Below, one piece after another: positions 1-4,499 of a stretch of 5,795 nucleotides of DNA (position 1 is the first letter of the stretch; each line of letters opens with the position of its first letter). Where the stretch lies: positions 1 to 5,795 of the forward strand of contig JAFTIV010000055.1 of assembly GCA_017456685.1 (NCBI GenBank), read 5' to 3'. Origin of the DNA: Clostridia bacterium. Lineage in GTDB: Bacteria; Bacillota; Clostridia; Oscillospirales; CAG-272. A program made the position numbers and the translations under genes. A model generated the notes under the pieces. It was not told the DNA's origin. It saw only the letters and a list, made by a program, of their open reading frames with translations, and did no database searches.

Positions 1-127
1 ATTCATAGTGGTTACCACATCGTTGGCGCTTTTTTATATTAAACAAATACGCATTGTTATCAATTAGAGCAACACCATTTTCTATATTGCACTGGTTAAT
101 TAATTTTAAAATATCCTCATTCCTCAT
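1..127 (-). CDS. N-terminal fragment of an unrecognised protein, cut by the left window edge
   Basis: An open frame reads leftward from an ATG whose first base is at 127 and runs 42 codons to the window edge without a stop. The start MRNEDILKLINQ is preceded by an AAGG ribosome binding site 8 bases upstream. The visible part is a polar, probably helical N-terminus followed by a basic, cysteine-containing stretch near the edge (KKRQRCGNHYE). I do not recognise the family, and 42 residues are too few to assign a function. It lies about 60 bp downstream of a tRNA-Arg on the same strand, next to what looks like an integration site, so an accessory or mobile-element gene is possible. That is inference from position only. 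A chance open frame cannot be excluded, but the well-spaced ribosome binding site favours a real gene. Confidence 0.45.
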   Translation of the reverse strand, partial: MRNEDILKLINQCNIENGVALIDNNAYLFNIKKRQRCGNHYE

Positions 128-163
128 ATTGTTTACCTTGCAAAAATTCATAATATATGGTTA

Positions 164-185
164 GAGGCGACCAAATAGTCGCCCC
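164..185 (-). terminator. Hairpin just downstream of the tRNA, possible terminator or processing signal
   Basis: Read on the minus strand, GGGGCGAC and GTCGCCTC form an 8-bp stem with one G-U pair around the loop TATTTG. It begins 5 bases past the tRNA discriminator base. No clear run of T follows, so it is not a canonical intrinsic terminator. It may define the 3' end of the tRNA precursor or separate the tRNA from the downstream gene. Confidence 0.35.
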
Positions 186-190
186 TGTGA

Positions 191-262
191 CACCCGCAAC
201 GGGAATCGAACCCATAACTAACCCTTAGGAGGGGTTTATTATATCCATTTAACTATGCAGGC
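191..262 (-). tRNA. tRNA-Arg (anticodon CCU, reads AGG)
   Basis: A complete 72-nt cloverleaf can be folded by hand on the minus strand. The acceptor stem GCCTGCA pairs with TGCGGGT, including G-U pairs at 1-72 and at the fourth position. The D stem is GTTA/TAAT. The anticodon stem AACCC/GGGTT encloses the loop CTCCTAA, giving anticodon CCU. The variable loop is AGTT. The T stem ATGGG/CCCGT encloses TTCGATT. The discriminator is G, and the next three bases are TCA, so CCA is not encoded. No convincing promoter of its own is visible just upstream, so it may depend on read-through from the radC transcript or on an unrecognised promoter within 263-402. Its first 39 nt recur at 403-441 with one mismatch, which marks this gene as a likely integration target. 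The terminal G1-U72 wobble is slightly unusual. Confidence 0.93.
224..262 (-). repeat. Direct repeat copy 1 (5' half of tRNA-Arg), candidate att core
   Basis: These 39 bp, covering tRNA nucleotides 1-39 from the acceptor 5' strand through the anticodon loop, match 403-441 with a single difference. Thirty-four bases are identical in a row (224-257 and 403-436), followed by one mismatch and four more matches. The copies are in the same orientation with a 179-bp period. Homology ends abruptly one base past the anticodon loop, as expected if recombination occurred in the anticodon region of a tRNA gene. Confidence 0.85.
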
Positions 263-288
263 ATGCTATTTAATTGTGATTTTTGCTT

Positions 289-310
289 GGGTGTACAAAG
301 GGTGTACAAA
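289..310 (+). repeat. Perfect tandem 11-bp repeat, candidate recombinase or regulator site
   Basis: The unit GGGTGTACAAA occurs twice back to back (289-299 and 300-310). A degenerate inverted version lies at 317-338, where the minus strand reads GGTGTCAAGGGGTGCGAAA. Short tandem or inverted repeats a little away from a tRNA-half direct repeat are the usual arrangement of arm-type binding sites for tyrosine integrases. That role is inferred, because no integrase gene is in the window. They could instead be operators. A TTGTAC hexamer falls inside each unit on the minus strand, but neither has a good -10 partner for the tRNA. Confidence 0.6.
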
Positions 311-354
311 ACTGTGTTTCGCACCCCTTGACACCAAATTTTGTGTAATGTTTA

Positions 355-396
355 AGTCTATCCTCATAAGGTTTCAGTCTATCTTATGGGATAGAC
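355..396. repeat. Repeated GTCTATC motifs forming an imperfect inverted repeat
   Basis: AGTCTATC occurs at 355-362 and again at 376-383, exactly 21 bp apart. Its reverse complement GATAGAC lies at 390-396. The outer arms 356-370 and 383-396 pair as a 14-bp stem with one bulged base around a 12-nt loop. The inner copies make an alternative 7-bp hairpin (377-396, loop TTATGG). There is no adjacent T-run on either strand, so this is not an obvious terminator. It ends six bases from the tRNA half-copy at 403, which suggests recombinase or excisionase binding, or an RNA structure in the radC 3' trailer. Confidence 0.5.
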
Positions 397-402
397 CTAC
401 TA

Positions 403-441
403 CTTAGGAGGGGTTTATTATATCCATTTAACTATGGAGGC
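403..441 (-). pseudogene. Truncated tRNA-Arg(CCU), 5' half only
   Basis: This minus-strand stretch begins GCCTCCATAG and continues through the D arm and anticodon loop CTCCTAA, then diverges after one base of the 3' anticodon stem. No 3' half, T arm or acceptor 3' strand follows, so it cannot be a functional tRNA. It differs from the intact gene at 191-262 only at nucleotide 5 (C instead of G). It lies 3 bases from the hairpin at 445-462 downstream of radC. It is either the remnant of a host tRNA split by an integrating element, or a decayed tandem duplicate. Confidence 0.8.
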
Positions 442-444
442 GTA

Positions 445-462
445 GTGCGAGCTGGCTCGCAC
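445..462 (-). other. Strong 8-bp hairpin in the radC 3' trailer
   Basis: GTGCGAGC and GCTCGCAC are perfect complements separated by only two bases, giving in practice a 7-bp stem with a CTGG-type four-base loop. It starts 5 bases after the radC stop codon and ends 3 bases before the tRNA half-copy. On the minus strand the next bases are TACGCCTCC, with no T-run, so intrinsic termination is unlikely. Possible roles are protection of the mRNA 3' end or a processing boundary ahead of a formerly intact tRNA. Confidence 0.55.
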
Positions 463-467
463 GAATA

Positions 468-1184
468 TTAGTAATATCTAAGCTTAGGACCATCCTTTGG
501 GAAAAGCTTTGTTTCGTGGACGATAGGTGTATATTGCTTTCCTGCGACAACAAAATGCTCAAGGAAATGAACACCCATGGAAGGGAATATGCTCGCAAAC
601 AAGCCTGTTGTGCCGAGGTCCTCCTCAGAAGGAACAGGAATTCCATTAGGATGATTATGAGCAAGAATAAGCGAGGACGCCTTGTTTAAGAAAACAACCT
701 CAGCGATTTTTCTCATATCAATTAGTGATGAATTGACACTACCCTCAAAAATCTTTTCACATTTTATAAGCTTCCACTTGTTGTCAAGAAGCATTAAATA
801 AACAACCTCGTTTGTTTCGCCAATGAACCTTTTGACAAAATACTCGCCTATTTTATCCGCGTGGTCAAAAATAAGTGATTCGTCAACCTCTTCGTCGGTC
901 ATATAAGCCCTTGCAAGCTGTGGAATAAGCTTTATTAAGGTAGCCGAGTTTTCTTTTATGCCCTTTACCTTGACAAGCTCCGAAAAATCAGCATCGAGCA
1001 CGCCCTTAAGAGAACCAAATCTCTCAATTAGCGCGTGAGCGATTTCGTTAGTATCTTGTCTTGGAATAGAATAAAAGAGAAGCAATTCTAAAATATTATG
1101 AGCCTCAAAATTATCGAGTCCAGATGAGAGAAATCTATTTTTTAATCTTTCTCTGTGCCCCTCGTGCGGTAACTTTTCCTTCAT
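468..1184 (-). CDS. radC: RadC-family JAB/JAMM-domain protein
   Basis: This 238-residue protein is close to the usual RadC length. Residues about 10-95 form the N-terminal region with the family-typical ELLLFYSIPRQDTNEIA segment and a helix-hairpin-helix-like VKVKGIKENSA. Residues about 105-225 form the JAB/JAMM domain. The metal-site signature is present as HNHPNGIPVPSEED, with H176, H178, S186 and D189 in the HxH-x7-SxxD spacing. E126 is a candidate for the upstream glutamate. Known background: RadC was named as a DNA repair protein, but its biochemical role is not settled; its fold suggests a metalloprotease or other metal-dependent activity. The ATG overlaps the stop of the upstream glycosyltransferase as ATGA, and no good ribosome binding site is visible, so translation is probably coupled. 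The hairpin-helix-hairpin lacks the usual second glycine (GIK instead of GIG), and the C-terminal strand (FLEHFVVAGKQYTP) departs from the common DHIIIG form. Confidence 0.93.
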   Translation of the reverse strand: MKEKLPHEGHRERLKNRFLSSGLDNFEAHNILELLLFYSIPRQDTNEIAHALIERFGSLKGVLDADFSELVKVKGIKENSATLIKLIPQLARAYMTDEEVDESLIFDHADKIGEYFVKRFIGETNEVVYLMLLDNKWKLIKCEKIFEGSVNSSLIDMRKIAEVVFLNKASSLILAHNHPNGIPVPSEEDLGTTGLFASIFPSMGVHFLEHFVVAGKQYTPIVHETKLFPKDGPKLRYY

Positions 1185-2125
1185 TTTTTCACAACATCTT
1201 CCTTATTTGTTTTAGCTACAATATAATGCGGTCTTTTTTTAGTTTCAATGTACATTTTAGAAATATATTGTCCAATAATTCCAATGCAAAACAGTTGGAT
1301 TCCGCCAATAAACAAAATGATACAAACCAAAGAAGGCCAACCCTGAACAGGGTCGTTAAAGATTAGTGCTCTTACAAACACAAAAATCAGCATAATGAGC
1401 GCCACAAAGGTGAAAAAGAAGCCTGAAACAGAGGCAAGCTTAAGCGGAGTAGAGGAAAAGTTAGTTATTCCATCAAGAGAATACTTAAATAGCCTCCAAA
1501 AGCTCCATTTTGACTCACCAGCAACTCGTTCAACATTTTCGTAAGAAAGCCAATAGGTCTTAAAGCCGACCCAACCGAAAATTCCCTTTGAAAAGCGATT
1601 GCTTTCGCACATATTTACAATTGCCTCAACCATATCGCGCTTCATAAGTCTAAAATCTCTTGCTCCGTCAACGATATTAGCATCGGAAATCTTATTCATT
1701 ATCTTATAGAACATTTTTGCAAAAAACGAGCGTATTTTTGGCTCGCCCTTGCGAGTTTTGCGTCGAGTGGCAACACTATCATATTCGCCCTCATTAAGTA
1801 TTTTAACCATTTCAGGTAAAAGAGAGGGGGGGTCCTGCATATCAGCATCCATAACAGCGGTGTAATCGCCTGTAGCATTGCAAAAGCCCGCATACATAGC
1901 CGCTTCCTTGCCAAAGTTTCTTGAAAAGGCAATGTACTTAACCCTTTCGTCATTTTTGGCGAACTCCTGAAGCAGAGAAAGAGTGCCGTCCTTGGAGCCA
2001 TCATCAATGAAAAGCATCTCAAATTCGTAGTCGCTCATTTCGCCAGAAACTCTCTTAACCTCTTCGTAAAACAAGGGAAGAGCCTTTTCTTCGTTGTAGC
2101 AGGGAACAATGAGAGAAATTTTCAT
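1181..2125 (-). CDS. Polyprenyl-phosphate glycosyltransferase (GtrB/DPM1-like, GT2 family)
   Basis: This 314-residue protein is expected to transfer a sugar from a nucleotide-sugar to a polyprenyl phosphate on the cytoplasmic face of the membrane, supplying a lipid-linked donor for glycan modification. The GT-A domain shows VPCYNEE (residues 7-13), DDGS (41-44), the metal-binding DAD (93-95) with MQDPP just after, and GARDFRLMKRD (154-164), followed by GWVGF and GESKW. Two C-terminal membrane helices (about 231-255 and 266-287) precede a basic tail with KKRPHYI, the layout of bacterial DPM1/GtrB/ArnC-type enzymes. I chose the ATG at 2125 because AAAGGAG lies 7 bases upstream and the promoter start is near 2148. 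An in-frame start at 2164 would lie upstream of that transcript. The sugar cannot be told from sequence. The gene is first in an operon with radC. No GtrA flippase or GtrC-like gene is adjacent. Confidence 0.93.
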   Translation of the reverse strand: MKISLIVPCYNEEKALPLFYEEVKRVSGEMSDYEFEMLFIDDGSKDGTLSLLQEFAKNDERVKYIAFSRNFGKEAAMYAGFCNATGDYTAVMDADMQDPPSLLPEMVKILNEGEYDSVATRRKTRKGEPKIRSFFAKMFYKIMNKISDANIVDGARDFRLMKRDMVEAIVNMCESNRFSKGIFGWVGFKTYWLSYENVERVAGESKWSFWRLFKYSLDGITNFSSTPLKLASVSGFFFTFVALIMLIFVFVRALIFNDPVQGWPSLVCIILFIGGIQLFCIGIIGQYISKMYIETKKRPHYIVAKTNKEDVVKK

Positions 2126-2132
2126 AAAACCG

Positions 2133-2139
2133 CTCCTTT
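2133..2139 (-). promoter_or_regulatory. Ribosome binding site that fixes the glycosyltransferase start
   Basis: The minus strand reads AAAGGAG followed by 7 bases and then the ATG at 2125. This selects the internal start over the longer open frame beginning at 2164, and the resulting N-terminus MKISLIVPCYNEE is typical for the family. Confidence 0.85.
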
Positions 2140-2154
2140 CAACGCATTTGTATA

Positions 2155-2183
2155 ATTTTAACATATTATAAGCGATTTGTCAA
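2155..2183 (-). promoter_or_regulatory. Sigma-A-type promoter for the glycosyltransferase-radC operon
   Basis: On the minus strand, TTGACA (2183-2178) is followed by a 17-base spacer and TAAAAT (2160-2155). This is a perfect -35 with a near-consensus -10. Transcription would start near 2148, giving a leader of about 23 bases that contains the ribosome binding site. Confidence 0.85.
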
Positions 2184-2211
2184 TGAAAAAAGAATATAAA
2201 ATTTCGCTTAT
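2168..2211. repeat. 8-bp inverted repeat around the leftward promoter, possible operator
   Basis: ATAAGCGA at 2168-2175 and its exact complement TCGCTTAT at 2204-2211 bracket the -35 element of the leftward promoter, with 28 bp between them. The left arm lies inside the promoter spacer. The centres are 36 bp apart. A regulator binding both arms could control the operon, but an 8-bp match can occur by chance in AT-rich DNA. Confidence 0.3.
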
Positions 2212-2234
2212 GCGCTTTTGTACCTAAATTTTGC

Positions 2235-2262
2235 TCGACAAGGGTGCTTTTTGTGATATTAT
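2235..2262 (+). promoter_or_regulatory. Candidate second, upstream rightward promoter
   Basis: TCGACA (2235-2240), a 16-base spacer and TATTAT (2257-2262) resemble a sigma-A promoter pointing toward the lipoprotein gene. It is weaker than the proximal promoter at 2286-2314 and could be fortuitous in AT-rich DNA. Confidence 0.3.
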
Positions 2263-2285
2263 ACAAATATACACGAATAAAACTA

Positions 2286-2314
2286 TTGACTATTGTGCGA
2301 TTTTGTGTTAAAAT
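2286..2314 (+). promoter_or_regulatory. Sigma-A-type promoter for the lipoprotein gene
   Basis: TTGACT (2286-2291), a 17-base spacer and TAAAAT (2309-2314) give a near-consensus promoter. Transcription would start near 2321, about 27 bases before the start codon, leaving room for the ribosome binding site and no riboswitch-sized leader. Confidence 0.85.
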
Positions 2315-2332
2315 ATGTTATGGAAAATTTTC

Positions 2333-2339
2333 AGGAGGT
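2333..2339 (+). promoter_or_regulatory. Consensus ribosome binding site supporting a TTG start
   Basis: AGGAGGT ends 8 bases before the TTG at 2348. The strong site and correct spacing, plus the signal peptide that begins exactly there, show that the lipoprotein starts at TTG. No ATG in frame gives a complete signal peptide. Confidence 0.88.
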
Positions 2340-2347
2340 AAAGTAAA

Positions 2348-4450
2348 TTGAAAAAATTACTTGCACTTATCCTTGCATTGCTAATGATCGCATCAGTCTT
2401 GGCGTCCTGTAACGGAGAGGAAGCATCCTCATCTACCTCGTCAAGCACCAGCAGTAGCACGCAGGATCCAACAAGCTCTTCTACAGGAGATTCTTCCTCA
2501 ACAGAAGACAATAATCCAACAACTCCAACAACAAGCATTCCAAAGATTGATTATGCGGTTAATGTAAACCAAAGCTTTAACCCAAATACCTTTGATTTAA
2601 GCTCGTTTGGAAATACCGACTTAGCAGCATCCTACCCGAATGCAATAGGCGATGATGTAACTGATGGTGTATTGATTAAGCAACCAGGCGTATATCGTAT
2701 CTACGGCTCGTCAACAAAGGACGGAATTGAAGTAGATATTGATAGAGTAGATAAGTCAGCTCCACTTCAAGAGGTTGTTCTTATTCTTGATGGCGCCCAA
2801 ATTCAAAATACTGAGGACTCATCCATTCCACCCATTTATTCAAAGGGCTGTAATCTTAGAATAATCCTTCTCAAGGACAAGAGAAACATTATTTACGATA
2901 ACAGAATTGTAAATGAGCAAACAAGTAGCGAAAAGGGCTCAATTTATGTAAAGACTGGAAACCTTACCATCGAGGGCGAGGGCGAGCTTAAGATTGATAC
3001 AAAGTATAAAAATGCAATCTACTGTACAAAGTCTATTACAATAAATGGTGGTATTTTCAATCTTACTGCTAACTATAATGGCATTTATGCCGCAGGCGAT
3101 AAAAGAGCAATGGATACCGACCTTTCAAGCCTTGGTGGCTTGACAATCAATTCAGGAAGCTTCACAATCACAGCCACTCGCTCTGCTCTTAAGGCTGGAG
3201 ATTACGACCTTGAAAGCACTCCTGTTACCGACATTAAGGGCAAAATCACCTTGAATGGCGGTAAATTCCAGATTGTTTCAACCAAAAACGCAATTGATTG
3301 CTATGGCGAAATCCTCATAAATGGCGGCGGATACGACATCGTTTCAAGCGCTGATGGTATAAACGCAACCGATAAGGTAACATTTGCAGGGGATGATAAT
3401 ACAGTTGTGATTATCAACTCGGGGGATAGCGCAATTAAATGTGATGCACTTATAGATATCGGTGGCAAAACAAATATTAAAATCAACTCACAAAGCGATG
3501 GAATAGCTGCTTATGATATTAAGGTTAATACAAGCGGAGTTATCTACATCGTGTCTGATTCTGGCTTCAAGGAGGATGAGGACGAGGGCGAATTCGTTCG
3601 TGGTGAGGACAAAAAGTATTATAAGGTTGACAGGGCAGAGTTCACAGGCGAAACCTTCTATTCACCTAAGAATAGCTCCAAGGGCATTGATGCCATCAAT
3701 ACAGTAGTTATTTCGAGTGGCACAATAGCAATTGAGTCTATCGAATCTGCAATTAGTGCAGGAGATAAGAAGCCTAAGGAAGGCGAGGAAAAGAAAGAGG
3801 ATACAACGGTAAACACCATCACCATAACAGGTGGTATGCTTGCGTTGGATTCTAAAGAAAGCGCAGTTAAGGCAAGCACAGATACCAAAACCGAAGATAG
3901 TGCAATTATCAACATATCAGGCGCAACCACCGAGCTTGCGATTTACAGGTCCGACAAGGGCTTGAACGCCGACAAGGTGACAGTTGCTGATGCTAAGGTT
4001 ATTGTTGTTTCAATCGCTGATGCAATTGATGCTATCAATGTTACTGTATCAAGCGGAACAGTTTATTTGTTCGATAAGGTTGATGTGGATAAAAAGGAAA
4101 CAAGCACAACTGGTACATTTACTGTAAATGGCGGAACAGTTATTTGTCTCTCAACAACAAAGGAGCCTAAGGCGCCAACAAGCACTGGTAAGATTATCGC
4201 AGGCACAATTCAAAATTCTGCCGATTATGTATATGGCAATTGCATAAATGTTAAGGGCGGAACACTTGATATAACCCTTATGATTCCTAAGAGCTATGCA
4301 AATAAGCTTTCTGTAGTTGTTGTATCGGCTGATATTGTTGCAGGTGATTATGTTGTTTCCGCTGGAACCTACGACGGAACAAATAGCTTCTTTGAGTACA
4401 AAAATGGTACATTTACCGCTAAGTCATCTCAAACAATTACAGTTCAGTAA
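2348..4450 (+). CDS. Surface lipoprotein with Cthe_2159-like beta-helix carbohydrate-binding domain
   Basis: This 700-residue protein starts with a lipoprotein signal peptide (MKKLLALILALL, lipobox L18-A-S-C21), so it should be lipid-anchored outside the membrane. Residues 22-63 are a Ser/Thr-rich, low-complexity tether. From about 105 the sequence resembles the Cthe_2159 carbohydrate-binding family: an opening LIKQPGVYRIYG, then EVVLILDGAQIQN and PPIYSKG. From about 200 to 640 it runs in roughly 21-24-residue rungs of the form ITINGGxFxIxxxxxGIxAxD, at least a dozen, which indicates a right-handed parallel beta-helix. Two charged insertions interrupt the rungs (about 405-445 and 471-487). 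The C-terminus is a beta-rich cap. No catalytic motif is evident. Known background: the C. thermocellum homologue binds acidic polysaccharide and cellulose. Binding here is inferred, and the ligand could be a plant or a self-made glycan. The gene is monocistronic between its own promoter and a strong terminator. Confidence 0.88.
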   Translation: MKKLLALILALLMIASVLASCNGEEASSSTSSSTSSSTQDPTSSSTGDSSSTEDNNPTTPTTSIPKIDYAVNVNQSFNPNTFDLSSFGNTDLAASYPNAIGDDVTDGVLIKQPGVYRIYGSSTKDGIEVDIDRVDKSAPLQEVVLILDGAQIQNTEDSSIPPIYSKGCNLRIILLKDKRNIIYDNRIVNEQTSSEKGSIYVKTGNLTIEGEGELKIDTKYKNAIYCTKSITINGGIFNLTANYNGIYAAGDKRAMDTDLSSLGGLTINSGSFTITATRSALKAGDYDLESTPVTDIKGKITLNGGKFQIVSTKNAIDCYGEILINGGGYDIVSSADGINATDKVTFAGDDNTVVIINSGDSAIKCDALIDIGGKTNIKINSQSDGIAAYDIKVNTSGVIYIVSDSGFKEDEDEGEFVRGEDKKYYKVDRAEFTGETFYSPKNSSKGIDAINTVVISSGTIAIESIESAISAGDKKPKEGEEKKEDTTVNTITITGGMLALDSKESAVKASTDTKTEDSAIINISGATTELAIYRSDKGLNADKVTVADAKVIVVSIADAIDAINVTVSSGTVYLFDKVDVDKKETSTTGTFTVNGGTVICLSTTKEPKAPTSTGKIIAGTIQNSADYVYGNCINVKGGTLDITLMIPKSYANKLSVVVVSADIVAGDYVVSAGTYDGTNSFFEYKNGTFTAKSSQTITVQ

Positions 4451-4457
4451 TAAAATC

Positions 4458-4490
4458 AAAAATGCTTACGAGCAATCGTAAGCATTTTTT
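4458..4490. terminator. Bidirectional intrinsic terminator between convergent genes
   Basis: A 13-bp perfect stem, AAAAATGCTTACG with CGTAAGCATTTTT (4458-4470 and 4477-4489), encloses the loop AGCAAT. A T-run follows on the plus strand, and the matching A-run gives a T-run on the minus strand. It lies 8 bases after the lipoprotein stop and 10 bases past the stop of the leftward ligase-like gene, so it serves both. Confidence 0.93.
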
Positions 4491-4499
4491 GTATTTTAG

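Noticed and set aside
267..298. Promoter for the tRNA using TTGTAC in the 11-bp repeat
   Set aside because: The only A/T-rich -10 candidate (TAAATA) ends 5 bp before the tRNA, and hexamers at proper spacing from TTGTAC are poor.
263..402. CRISPR-like array from the short repeats
   Set aside because: The repeats are 7-11 bp, few, and not separated by uniform spacers.
445..462. Hairpin after radC as an intrinsic terminator
   Set aside because: No T-run follows on the minus strand; listed only as a structural element.
1699..2022. 107-residue minus-strand open frame inside the glycosyltransferase
   Set aside because: It overlaps the conserved GT2 motifs in another frame, has no ribosome binding site, and its translation has no recognisable domain.
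2126..2164. Longer glycosyltransferase start at 2164 adding 13 residues
   Set aside because: It lies upstream of the predicted transcription start near 2148, overlaps the promoter -10, and lacks a ribosome binding site, whereas the ATG at 2125 has a strong one.
2423..2534. Serine-codon-rich stretch as a simple-sequence repeat or phase-variable tract
   Set aside because: The codons vary (tca, tct, agc, agt, tcc) and there is no homopolymer or regular short-unit tract, so it is a protein-level tether and not a slippage site.
3301..3930. Minus-strand open frames of 61 and 90 residues opposite the lipoprotein gene
   Set aside because: They are antisense shadows of the repetitive beta-helix coding sequence, with no start signals.
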